From contig NZ_POSO01000001.1 in the NCBI RefSeq assembly GCF_002993975.1, positions 212,610-276,609 on the forward strand: a stretch of DNA of 64,000 bases, given 5' to 3'. Shown one piece after another: positions 25,260 to 32,849 of this stretch (the stretch's first letter is position 1; the number at the start of each line of letters is the position of its first letter). The DNA is from Apilactobacillus micheneri (GTDB taxonomy: Bacteria > Bacillota > Bacilli > Lactobacillales > Lactobacillaceae). The notes beneath the pieces are model-generated. The model ran no database searches. It was not told the origin of the DNA and saw nothing but the letters and a program-made list of their open reading frames with translations. The position numbers were made by a program, and so were the translations under genes.

Positions 25260-25463
25260 TTATTTACCTTCCTTATTAATAATAGTTTTTCATACGTTCT
25301 TCAATTCAGTATTTAGAATTATAGGACAAAAATAATACCATTCGGATACACGTAGGTATCAAAACGATTAAAAAATTATTACTAAATATTACTTAGTAGC
25401 TTAAAGTAATGAAAGGACTTATAATATAAGGTGTAGCAAATCTTATTAATACAGGTGATTTTT
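25260..25463. promoter_or_regulatory. Divergent promoter region with GATAC-N6-GTATC palindrome
   Basis: The gap between the NlpC/P60 and DUF3290-DUF421 genes holds an inverted repeat with arms GATAC and GTATC (about 25345-25360, plus strand GATACACGTAGGTATC). A TATAAT is at 25420-25425 on the plus strand, without a convincing -35. The repeat could be a shared operator; nothing identifies the regulator. Confidence 0.35.
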
Positions 25464-26762
25464 TTGGATTTATATTCTTATCATTATTTAACTCACCCTA
25501 ATACTTTTATCTATTACATATTACTAGTATTAGCAATTATCGTTGGTGGGTTTATTGTCTTTAACGGATTCAAATATATGCGTGATCGAACTAATTTAAA
25601 ATATCGTGATATGTTTATCATGCTTATTTTATTTGCGGTATTAGCAATTAGTTTATTATGTGCTAATATATTGCAACAAAATAATTCTAATAGTCAAAAT
25701 TCACAAACTGTGACTATGGTACAAAGAATTAGTAAAGACATGAAAGTTCCAAAGTCAAAAATATATACAAGTAGTACCCAACTAACTAATGGCATGACTA
25801 TTTTAATTAATAAAAAGTATTATGAAGCTAACTTCAATTCAACATTTAATAGTTATAATTTAACCAAGAGTGGTTTGATTGATAATAATGTGAATATTCA
25901 TAACGATGCACAATTAAATTTAGGACCAATTAATCAACAATATCTAACGATATTCTTTAAACTATTAATTGGGTTCGTAATGTTAGTAATTCAAATTAAC
26001 CTTTCTGGGAAAGGTAATTTAGCACCTTCTAATGCCGTGGATCAACTACAAAACTATGTTCTTGGTGGTATTATTGGTGGTATGATTTATAGCGAATCAG
26101 TTACTACCCTACAATTCTTTATTGTGCTACTAATATGGTCATTAATTATCTTTGTTAGTCGTATTTTAATTCGCCAGAGTCAATTCTTCCGGAAAATGCT
26201 GGCAGGTGAACCTAAGAACATTATCAAGAATGGATTTATCAATGTTGATACTGCATTAAGAAATGGTCTTTCTGCATCTGATTTAGCATTTAAATTAAGA
26301 ACTCAAGGTGTTCACAATTTTAAAGATGTCCAATCTGCAGTTCTGGAACAAAATGGTCAATTAACAGTTAATACATTTGGTGATGAATCAATGAGTTATC
26401 CGGTCATTACTGATGGTAGTGTCAATATGGATGTTCTTGAAAGAATGGGCCATAGTGAAGAATGGATTAATAACTTAGTAGAAGAAAGCAATAAAGAGAT
26501 ATCACAAATTTTCTTAGGTCAATATGTCGATGATCACTTAGTTATCATTTCATACCCTACTAAGCCTAGAAGACCTTGGTACTATGAACTTGGTGAACAA
26601 ATGTCTACATTTAGTGCTAACCATAGTATTACCCCAGATCGTCTTAAAAGATCAAAATCAATGAAAAAATTGAAGGCATTTTCTCAAAGAAGACATCATG
26701 AAGGTAAAAATGATGAAAATCAAAGCGAGAAGAAAACCCCAAATCATCGTAATCGTAAATAA
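25464..26762 (+). CDS. Fused DUF3290-DUF421 membrane protein
   Basis: One 432-residue frame carries two parts normally encoded by neighbouring genes in lactobacilli. Residues 1 to about 145 look like DUF3290 (YSYHYL, two membrane helices, YMRDRTNLKYRD, then an extracytoplasmic region). The rest is a DUF421/YetF protein with three membrane helices, GEPKNIIKNGFINVDTALRNGLSASDL and a soluble C-terminal domain. The tail is rich in basic and polar residues. The TTG start is chosen because AGGTGA lies seven bases upstream. Function is unknown; YetF-type proteins are linked to envelope or spore coat roles in Bacillus. Confidence 0.75.
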   Translation: MDLYSYHYLTHPNTFIYYILLVLAIIVGGFIVFNGFKYMRDRTNLKYRDMFIMLILFAVLAISLLCANILQQNNSNSQNSQTVTMVQRISKDMKVPKSKIYTSSTQLTNGMTILINKKYYEANFNSTFNSYNLTKSGLIDNNVNIHNDAQLNLGPINQQYLTIFFKLLIGFVMLVIQINLSGKGNLAPSNAVDQLQNYVLGGIIGGMIYSESVTTLQFFIVLLIWSLIIFVSRILIRQSQFFRKMLAGEPKNIIKNGFINVDTALRNGLSASDLAFKLRTQGVHNFKDVQSAVLEQNGQLTVNTFGDESMSYPVITDGSVNMDVLERMGHSEEWINNLVEESNKEISQIFLGQYVDDHLVIISYPTKPRRPWYYELGEQMSTFSANHSITPDRLKRSKSMKKLKAFSQRRHHEGKNDENQSEKKTPNHRNRK

Positions 26763-26770
26763 CTAAATAA

Positions 26771-26806
26771 AAAGGACACTCACAAATAAATGTGAGTGTC
26801 CTTTTT
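26771..26806. terminator. Terminator between convergent genes
   Basis: AAAGGACACTCACA (26771-26784) pairs perfectly with TGTGAGTGTCCTTT (26791-26804), with U-runs on both strands. Confidence 0.9.
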
Positions 26807-26818
26807 TAATCAATAAGA

Positions 26819-27421
26819 TTATTTAAAAATTTTGAAACGTTTATCATCATCCATGTAATCTTTGTCACCAGCTGGTGATTCAATAGAACCAAAGTCCATT
26901 TCACCACGTAATTTCCAGCTTTCAGGAATATCAAATTCTTTAGCAACATCTTCGTCAATTAGTGGATTGTAGTGTTGTAAGTTAGCACCAATTCCATTTT
27001 CAGCTAAGCCAGTCCAAACAGCATATTGAGCATTACCTTGTGATTGTTCTGACCAATCATAAAAGTTTTGTGCATATGATGGGAATTTATCTTCCAGGCC
27101 ATGTACAACATCCATATCAGTAAAGTATAAAATTGTTCCAAATGCATTACTAAATGAATTAATCTTTTCAGTAGTTGCTTTAACTGCATCTTCTGATTTT
27201 AAATGTGGTTTTAAATTATTTAACACGATATCCCACAATTTTTTGTGATAATCATTAAATAAAATAACGGCACGGGTTGATTGACTATTAAATGGTGTAG
27301 GAGCTTGTTTAATAGTTTCCTTAATAAAATCAGAAATTTCTTCAGGAGTTTGATCAACATTTTTACCTAAAGCGTAAATAGTACGACGTTGTTTTTGTAA
27401 ATCTAATAAACTTGTCTTCAT
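26819..27421 (-). CDS. Nitroreductase-family protein
   Basis: A 200-residue nitroreductase-like protein, distinct from the one at 11924-12580. It starts with LLDLQKQRRTIYALGKN and has the FNSQSTRAVILF segment that aligns with the FMN phosphate site, plus a C-terminal MDFGSIESPAGDKDYMDD. This group is often annotated as nitroreductase or putative oxidoreductase in LAB. Substrate unknown. The ATG follows GAGGGATC. Confidence 0.82.
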   Translation of the reverse strand: MKTSLLDLQKQRRTIYALGKNVDQTPEEISDFIKETIKQAPTPFNSQSTRAVILFNDYHKKLWDIVLNNLKPHLKSEDAVKATTEKINSFSNAFGTILYFTDMDVVHGLEDKFPSYAQNFYDWSEQSQGNAQYAVWTGLAENGIGANLQHYNPLIDEDVAKEFDIPESWKLRGEMDFGSIESPAGDKDYMDDDKRFKIFK

Positions 27422-27562
27422 AAAAAGATCCCTCTTTCTTAAATTATTAAATAAATTATAACACTTACTTTTTATAAGTAAAGTTTTTTAATAACTTTTT
27501 AAACATTTATAATTATCAATGTTATGATTTATTTATAATCATATTTTATTGAGGTAAAGAAA

Positions 27563-27886
27563 ATGTTCTATTATTTATTCCTATTTTTAGCCATTATTGG
27601 TGAAATTATTGGCACCAATTTATTAAAAATGTCCATGGGATTTTCTAGAATCGTTCCAGCAATAGGTGCAGTTATTTCCTTTGTATTATGTTTTTACTTC
27701 TTATCAATTGCTATGATTAAAATTCCTTTAAACATTACATATGCTGACTGGAGTGCAATTGGAATCCTAGTAACTACAATTATCGCAATTTTTGTGTACA
27801 AGGAACCAACTAATATTGCATCTATTATTGGAGTTGCATTTATCATTGTGGGCGTTATATTACTAAATCTATTTAGTCCAAAATAA
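27563..27886 (+). CDS. Small multidrug resistance (SMR) family transporter
   Basis: A 107-residue protein with four hydrophobic helices. The essential membrane glutamate is E14 in AIIGEIIGTNLLKMS, equivalent to EmrE E14. The third helix has TYADWSAIG, close to the usual YAxWxGxG. It may export quaternary cations or guanidinium; only one SMR gene is present, so it would act as a homodimer. The ATG follows TGAGG, and a strong terminator follows. Confidence 0.88.
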   Translation: MFYYLFLFLAIIGEIIGTNLLKMSMGFSRIVPAIGAVISFVLCFYFLSIAMIKIPLNITYADWSAIGILVTTIIAIFVYKEPTNIASIIGVAFIIVGVILLNLFSPK

Positions 27887-27887
27887 A

Positions 27888-27921
27888 TACCGTTAAGTTA
27901 ATAACTTAACGGTATTTTTTT
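27888..27921. terminator. Terminator between SMR and hemolysin III genes
   Basis: TACCGTTAAGTTA (27888-27900) pairs perfectly with TAACTTAACGGTA (27902-27914), followed by T7. The one-base geometric loop means the inner pairs must open to form a real loop. Confidence 0.88.
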
Positions 27922-28591
27922 AAACATATAAATAAATGGAAAAGTACATCATAATTGTTCCTAAAAGTACAAATAAGTGCCAGATAACATGACCAAAAGG
28001 AATTTGTTTAAAACTATAAATTACAGCTCCTAAAGTAAAGGCAATGCCTCCAAATAACAGTAAAAAGAAACCTGTAACTCCTAAATATTGATATAACCTA
28101 ACAATTCCTAAAAGGCACATCCACCCCATTACTACATACATCACTGTGGATAAAGTTTTATATTTACCCATCCAAATTGATTTATATACTATTCCCATAA
28201 TGGTTACTGCCCAAATGATTCCAAAAATAGTCCATCCTAGCCATCCTTGAATAGCAACTAAGCAGTATGGAGTATAAGTTCCAGCAATTAGTAGATAAAT
28301 GGCTGAATGATCAAAAATTTGGAATAATTTTTCAGCACCTGTGAAATATAAGCTATGAAATAAAGTTGATGCTAGATAAAAAAGGATTAATATTCCACCA
28401 TAAATTGAAAAAGTGGTGATTCGCATAGCACCACCTTCGAACGAACCATGGACAATTAGACAAATAGCTCCAGCTATCGCTAATAATACCCCTATTCCAT
28501 GAGTAATGGCACTAAATATTTCATTTAATAAAAAATATTTTTTACTACCTACCCAAGTAATATTGTTAGCAGTTGTATTATCATTTTTCAT
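27920..28591 (-). CDS. Hemolysin III / PAQR-family membrane protein
   Basis: A 223-residue protein with seven predicted membrane helices. The conserved metal-site motifs of the family are present: EIFSAITHGIG near the N-terminus, STLFHSLYF and FDHSAIYLLIAGTYTP in the middle and GHVIWHLFVLLG at the end. The bacterial members (YqfA, hemolysin III) have no firmly established role despite the name. The C-terminal stop overlaps the terminator of the SMR gene. Confidence 0.88.
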   Translation of the reverse strand: MKNDNTTANNITWVGSKKYFLLNEIFSAITHGIGVLLAIAGAICLIVHGSFEGGAMRITTFSIYGGILILFYLASTLFHSLYFTGAEKLFQIFDHSAIYLLIAGTYTPYCLVAIQGWLGWTIFGIIWAVTIMGIVYKSIWMGKYKTLSTVMYVVMGWMCLLGIVRLYQYLGVTGFFLLLFGGIAFTLGAVIYSFKQIPFGHVIWHLFVLLGTIMMYFSIYLYV

Positions 28592-28705
28592 TTAATCATT
28601 CCTTACGTGTTATTTATTTATATTATATAACCACGTAATCTAGTTTTCAATACTAGATAATAGATAGTAAAAAAATAATCCCCATAAATGGGAATTATTA
28701 AATAT

Positions 28706-29092
28706 TTAATACCAACCATGTGAAAGCCAAAAGTTTTTGGCTCCAAGCCATGAACCATAACGACTATTAGCGTAATGATCAGCAGTAAGTTCTTGATTAC
28801 GTGCTGAATAGTTTCCATGATAAGAAGCAATTGATAATTGATATTTACCATAACAAGTACCATTGCTTGCATTATATGATCCACCTGATTCACGAATAGC
28901 AATAAAACGTTTGGCAGCTGCATTAGCAGCAGATAAATTATTATGTTGACGTCTATGATGTCTATGTATATGTACGATATTTTGTCTATGTCTAGTATTA
29001 GCACTAGCATTATTTTGTGGTAATAAAAACAAAATCGCAGCGAATAATGTAACCACACTTAAAAGTGATATAAATGCTTTATTCGAATGCAT
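28706..29092 (-). CDS. Small secreted Apf-like protein with His-rich linker
   Basis: A 128-residue exported protein. Signal peptide 1-31 (ending NNASA) is followed by a short, extremely His/Arg-rich segment (HRQNIVHIHRHHRRQHNN), then a C-terminal module of about 65 residues: FIAIRESGGSYNASNGTCYGKYQL to FWLSHGWY. The same module ends the three LysM proteins at 61286-63728. It resembles the Apf/SceD-type transglycosylase-like domain with its Glu in RESGGSY. There is no LysM here, so the basic segment may give wall affinity or bind metal (inference). A near-perfect WalR box lies upstream. Confidence 0.78.
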   Translation of the reverse strand: MHSNKAFISLLSVVTLFAAILFLLPQNNASANTRHRQNIVHIHRHHRRQHNNLSAANAAAKRFIAIRESGGSYNASNGTCYGKYQLSIASYHGNYSARNQELTADHYANSRYGSWLGAKNFWLSHGWY

Positions 29093-29163
29093 ATATGTTT
29101 TTCCCTCCTTGAAATTACATAACGTAGCTTACATTATATTTCTTACGAAACGATTATATTAAA

Positions 29164-29180
29164 GTTACATTTTGTTTACA
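29164..29180 (-). promoter_or_regulatory. WalR-type box upstream of the Apf-like gene
   Basis: On the minus strand TGTAAA-CAAAA-TGTAAC matches the WalR (YycF) consensus TGTWAH-N5-TGTWAH exactly. WalR controls wall hydrolases in Firmicutes, which suits the downstream gene. It lies about 70 bases before the start codon. Confidence 0.6.
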
Positions 29181-29246
29181 TTTCTTTGCAAATTGAAATA
29201 TATTTACAAATTTAACCCATAGATTATCATACTCTAATAATTCATC

Positions 29247-29298
29247 TTGACTTTCTAATTAAATTGCAATATAGTTAGTTACATAAGTAAATAACTAA
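29247..29298 (+). promoter_or_regulatory. Promoter and operator-like repeat of the ABC transporter operon
   Basis: TTGACT (29247-29252) and TATAGT (29270-29275) are 17 bases apart. The perfect inverted repeat TTAGTTA (29275-29281) / TAACTAA (29292-29298) starts at the -10 box and covers the start point, a typical repressor position. The nearby MarR gene (32060) is a candidate regulator, by location only. Confidence 0.6.
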
Positions 29299-29318
29299 TT
29301 AATAAAGGAGATTATTTT

Positions 29319-30230
29319 ATGAAAGTGCTTGAAGTACAAAACTTAAACAAAAAGTTTGGGCAAAAGCAAGCTTTATTTAACGTTACATTTGACGTTGAAC
29401 CAGGTACTATCTTAGGACTTATCGGTCCTAATGGTGCTGGTAAATCTACAATTATGAAAAGCATTGTTGGTTTAACCAGTTATAATTCTGGATCTATTAA
29501 AATTAATGGTGAAAGTTTAACTAAAAATAACCGTAAGAGTTTAAAAAATGTTGGTTCTATGATTGAATCACCTGCTCCTTATTTAAGCTTAACTGGTTAT
29601 CAAAACCTAAAATTGTTCAATGATGGATCAACTACAGATGGTGAAATTCAAGAAATTATGAAAGATACACAAATTAATTCATTCTGTAATCGTAAGGCTA
29701 AAAAATATTCACTAGGTATGAAACAACGTTTAGGAATTGCTATTTCATTGTTAAATCATCCTAAATTATTAATCTTAGATGAACCTATGAATGGTCTTGA
29801 TCCTCAATCAACGCATGACTTACGTGACTTATTATTGAAGTTATCAAAACGTGGTATTAGTGTATTGATTTCAAGTCATTTACTTGATGAATTAGCTCGT
29901 ATTGCTGATTACTATGTTGTAATTAATCATGGTCGTGTTGTTAAGGAATCAGATGCTAAGTCATTCCTATCAAGTGGTAAAAACAATATTAAATTTACCA
30001 CTAACGATAACGAAAAAGCATACAATGCATTATTACAAGCTGGTTTTAAGGCTAAGATGAGTGATAAGACCGTTGAGCTTAAAGACGATGGCGATTCAAT
30101 GAATAAAGCATTAGCTGCTTTAAATGATGCTGGTCTTGAAATTCAAGATGTTTCTAAGGACAAAGCTGACCTAGAAGAATCACTATTAAATCTATTAACT
30201 GAAGATAACCAAAAGGAGGAAACTAAATAA
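29319..30230 (+). CDS. ABC transporter ATP-binding protein (BcrA/CcmA type)
   Basis: The ATPase of an ABC-2 type exporter, 303 residues. Walker A is GPNGAGKST, the signature is YSLGMKQRL and Walker B is LLILDEPMNGLD, followed by the H-loop in LISSHLLDEL. The C-terminal 80 residues form the extra domain seen in BcrA-like ATPases of bacitracin, lantibiotic and other peptide exporters. Substrate is not shown. It shares its last base with the start of the permease, so the two are translationally coupled. Confidence 0.88.
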   Translation: MKVLEVQNLNKKFGQKQALFNVTFDVEPGTILGLIGPNGAGKSTIMKSIVGLTSYNSGSIKINGESLTKNNRKSLKNVGSMIESPAPYLSLTGYQNLKLFNDGSTTDGEIQEIMKDTQINSFCNRKAKKYSLGMKQRLGIAISLLNHPKLLILDEPMNGLDPQSTHDLRDLLLKLSKRGISVLISSHLLDELARIADYYVVINHGRVVKESDAKSFLSSGKNNIKFTTNDNEKAYNALLQAGFKAKMSDKTVELKDDGDSMNKALAALNDAGLEIQDVSKDKADLEESLLNLLTEDNQKEETK

Positions 30231-30976
30231 TGTTAACTCTATTAAGACAAGAAATTTATAAACAAATTCATGGTAAGTTTTATATTGGTTGGCCAATTGT
30301 AATGCTCTTGGCCTCATTAACTGCCGGATATTTTCTTACATCTGGAAAAAATCATGTTGATCATCAAGCATTTGCTTTTAATGTTTTTAACGATAATATG
30401 GATTTAGTACTTATTGCAATGGTTGTATTTGCAAGTACTATTATGATTGGTGATTTTGCAAATAACACCGTTAAATATTTATTTTCGCGCCAATTTTCCA
30501 GATTACAAATTTTCATTTCTAAACTAGTTACTACATTCTTTATGTATATTTATTTAATTGTAATGAGCTATATTTTCACATTTATATCAAAAATGATTTT
30601 TGATCGTTCTGGTGATATGGGAATAAAATATATTAATCAAAATTTATTTAGTATTTCATGGTTGCTATTATTAATAATTCCAATGGTAATGTTAGTAAGT
30701 AACATTGTTAAAAATAATGGTGTAGCCATTGCATTAGGAATTGTATTCTTCTTTGCTTCAAGCATTGTTACTGCATTCTCAATGGTTCTAATGAAAAAAT
30801 GGGACATGTTAAAGTTTAATCCATTTAACTTTTTAAATGTATCTACTCAATTTGTTGATCATAGTGCAAAAACGGTAACAAATCTTTCATTAACTCAAAT
30901 GGAAATTGGAACTGTTGTATATGCTCTAATTTTTACAGCAATTGCATACGTTATCTACAATCATAGAAACGTTTAA
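30230..30976 (+). CDS. ABC-2 type permease
   Basis: A 248-residue membrane protein with about six helices, beginning MLTLLRQEIYKQIHGKFYIGWPIVM. The long cytoplasmic N-terminus and the FANNTVKYLFSRQFSRLQIFISKLV coupling region are characteristic of BcrB/ABC-2 permeases. It directly follows its ATPase. A hairpin (CACCC / GGGTG, with a T-run ending near 31036) follows, so the second permease has its own promoter. Confidence 0.82.
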   Translation: MLTLLRQEIYKQIHGKFYIGWPIVMLLASLTAGYFLTSGKNHVDHQAFAFNVFNDNMDLVLIAMVVFASTIMIGDFANNTVKYLFSRQFSRLQIFISKLVTTFFMYIYLIVMSYIFTFISKMIFDRSGDMGIKYINQNLFSISWLLLLIIPMVMLVSNIVKNNGVAIALGIVFFFASSIVTAFSMVLMKKWDMLKFNPFNFLNVSTQFVDHSAKTVTNLSLTQMEIGTVVYALIFTAIAYVIYNHRNV

Positions 30977-30990
30977 TTCAAATTAAAAAA

Positions 30991-31036
30991 TTAAATTAAA
31001 GCACCCTTTTTATCTTAATAAATTGGGTGTTTTTCT
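30991..31036 (+). terminator. Weak terminator after the first permease
   Basis: AGCACCC pairs with GGGTGTT across a long AT-rich loop, followed by T's. The stem is short, so read-through into the second permease gene is likely. Confidence 0.5.
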
Positions 31037-31037
31037 A

Positions 31038-31065
31038 TTGACTAGTTTTATGAACGTGATAAACT
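31038..31065 (+). promoter_or_regulatory. Promoter of the second permease gene
   Basis: TTGACT (31038-31043) and TAAACT (31060-31065) are 16 bases apart, about 45 bases before the start codon. Confidence 0.6.
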
Positions 31066-31109
31066 CATGACATGATTAACTTTCGTTAAAGACCTAGGAG
31101 GTCAAAAAA

Positions 31110-31907
31110 TTGAGTGATTTATTAAAACAAGAAATGAATAGTCGTAATCGTAGAATTTTTAGTTTTATGGCATTAGGACTATTCATAGTGACTATTATTA
31201 TGGCCATTACTGGGATGGAAACTAGAACCTTAGATGGTTGGAAATGGATGAACCAATTTGGCGCTGTAACTGGTGTAATTGAATTATTAACTACTATTAT
31301 CGTTGCTACCAGATTTGCCGGACAAGAAAGCAATGCTCAGGTTAAAGAGAACATGAAGAATCATAGCAAGTCTTCAATCTTTTTTTCAAAAGTAATTACA
31401 ATTTTAATTTCATATTTGATTCTATTATTAGTAGCAATTATTGCTGTAATATTGATGAAGTACTTAGTATTCCCTCACAAGCCTTTGGCTGGAACTTTAG
31501 CCCAAGAATTAAGTTGGGCAGTTCTTGGTAACATTGCTTATTTCTTTATTTTTCAATCATTCGTCATGATGATAATTGGATTTTGTAAAACTTGGTATGG
31601 CGCAATTGCTTTTGGAGTTGCATGTACTTGGATTACAGAAATCATCGCTGGTATTTTCATGATTTTCATCTATACACACCGTAAATTAATTTACAATCCA
31701 TTTAACTTCTTTTTCGTTGAAAAGCAAATTCAAGATGGTATGAAACATATGATGACTAGATTGCAATTACCAATGATCATTAAAGGATCATTATTATATG
31801 CCTTAATTTTCTTTATAATTGCATTTATCATCTTTGTTTATTTCCGTAAATTTAATACATGGAATGATGATGAAGAAAAAAATAACCAAGATACTAAAGA
31901 AGCATAA
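31110..31907 (+). CDS. ABC-2 type permease, second copy
   Basis: A 265-residue membrane protein with about six helices and the same layout as the preceding permease: a short cytoplasmic start (MSDLLKQEMNSRNRRIFSF), a conserved QESNAQVKENMKNHSKSSIFFSKVI coupling region and a C-terminal helix. It probably forms a heterodimer with the first permease or shares its ATPase. The start is TTG with AGGAGG upstream. Confidence 0.8.
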   Translation: MSDLLKQEMNSRNRRIFSFMALGLFIVTIIMAITGMETRTLDGWKWMNQFGAVTGVIELLTTIIVATRFAGQESNAQVKENMKNHSKSSIFFSKVITILISYLILLLVAIIAVILMKYLVFPHKPLAGTLAQELSWAVLGNIAYFFIFQSFVMMIIGFCKTWYGAIAFGVACTWITEIIAGIFMIFIYTHRKLIYNPFNFFFVEKQIQDGMKHMMTRLQLPMIIKGSLLYALIFFIIAFIIFVYFRKFNTWNDDEEKNNQDTKEA

Positions 31908-31920
31908 TTAACAAATAAGT

Positions 31921-31955
31921 AAAGCATCGTAAATATTAATTTACGGTGCTTTATT
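31921..31955 (+). terminator. Terminator after the second permease
   Basis: AAAGCATCGTAAAT (31921-31934) pairs with AATTTACGGTGCTTT (31938-31952), with one G-T wobble, followed by a T-rich tail. Confidence 0.82.
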
Positions 31956-31995
31956 TGTTTGCTTGACCAATTTTGATTTAGTGATATATTTTATA

Positions 31996-32024
31996 TTGTA
32001 TGCAATTTATTGATACGCTATACT
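31996..32024 (+). promoter_or_regulatory. Promoter of the MarR gene
   Basis: TTGTAT (31996-32001) and TATACT (32019-32024) are 17 bases apart. Short GTAT/ATAC repeats within the spacer could be autoregulatory, but this is not certain. Confidence 0.55.
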
Positions 32025-32059
32025 TTTATACATACTAGCAAAGAAAGGAGTTATATAAT

Positions 32060-32512
32060 ATGACAAATAAGATCACATTAGATAATCAAATCTGTTTTCA
32101 AATTACCAGAGCACACCAATTATTTAACAAATTTTATCAAGAACCTTTAAGTAAATTCAATTTAACATATGTTCAATACATTACCCTATTATCATTATGG
32201 GAAAAAGATGGGGTTACTGTAAATTATCTTAGCCAAAAATTGGGCTTATCTAATGGGACATTAACTCCATTATTAAAGCGACTAGAAAAAGCTGGTTGGA
32301 TTACCAGAACTCGTGATAAAAAAGATGAACGTCGAGTATTAATTAAACTAACCGAACATGGTGCTAAACAAGAAGAACCTATTACAAGTACTGTTCAAGG
32401 TTGTTTAAATAGTTTAGATTATGATGATGAAACTTTCAACAACACAATGAATACTATCTTAGACGTTCAAAATCGCCTTGAAAAATCTGAAGAAGCAAAA
32501 GAAAATAGCTAA
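32060..32512 (+). CDS. MarR-family transcriptional regulator
   Basis: A 150-residue winged helix protein. The DNA-binding core is YVQYITLLSLWEKDGVTVNYLSQKLGLSNGTLTPLLKRLEKAGWITRTRDKKDERRVLIKLT, with the wing at RDKKDERRV. The family usually represses efflux or stress genes and is released by small ligands. It follows the ABC exporter on the same strand, a common arrangement, so the exporter is its likely target. It is not next to fabH, so FabT is less likely, though that cannot be excluded. Confidence 0.88.
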   Translation: MTNKITLDNQICFQITRAHQLFNKFYQEPLSKFNLTYVQYITLLSLWEKDGVTVNYLSQKLGLSNGTLTPLLKRLEKAGWITRTRDKKDERRVLIKLTEHGAKQEEPITSTVQGCLNSLDYDDETFNNTMNTILDVQNRLEKSEEAKENS

Positions 32513-32528
32513 TATTGTTTTTATTATA

Positions 32529-32557
32529 TTGACATCTGTCTATTCTCAGTATACAAT
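32529..32557 (+). promoter_or_regulatory. Promoter of the T-box permease gene
   Basis: TTGACA (32529-32534) and TACAAT (32552-32557) are exactly 17 bases apart, just before the T-box leader. Confidence 0.8.
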
Positions 32558-32563
32558 TATAAC

Positions 32564-32807
32564 AATTAATGAGAAAAGACATGACTATATTTACTAATGT
32601 TTCAGAGAGATTTAGCATCTTCTGTAAGTTAAATCATCATTAAAATATAATTACCACTTTTCAAAATATTTTTGGCGGATAATGCCAAATCAGATTGTTC
32701 TGTTAACGACTAATGAGAGTATATAGTGCTTTTTGCGCTATATAAATATGGGTGGAACCACGTAAAATTGCGTCCCTAGTACATTAATTTGTGCTAGGGA
32801 CTTTTTT
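32564..32807 (+). ncRNA. T-box riboswitch, probably threonine (specifier ACC)
   Basis: The T-box sequence GGGTGGAACCACG (32750-32762) is followed by GCGTCCCTAGTAC and a terminator (GTCCCTAGTACA 32772-32783 / TGTGCTAGGGAC 32790-32801, then T6). Stem I closes with GAAAAG (32573-32578) / CTTTTC (32657-32662), with TATATTT (32586-32592) / AAATATA (32643-32649) above. The loop strand between is ATTACCA, so the codon next to the stem is ACC (32653-32655), with one base after it, as in the BrnQ T-box. CAGAGAG is the expected GA motif. Uncharged tRNA would allow transcription of the permease. TAC (Tyr) is a less likely reading. Confidence 0.82.
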
Positions 32808-32849
32808 ATTTTCCTATAAACTCAAATATTTTAAAGAAGGTGAATAGTT

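Noticed and set aside
28618-29058. A 146-codon frame on the minus strand overlapping the Apf-like gene
   Set aside because: It lies in another frame of a gene with signal peptide, SD and a known module; its product is low-complexity and unlike any family.
32060-32512. MarR gene as FabT
   Set aside because: It is over 20 kb from fabH, next to an ABC exporter, and no site matching the fab operator is in its promoter.
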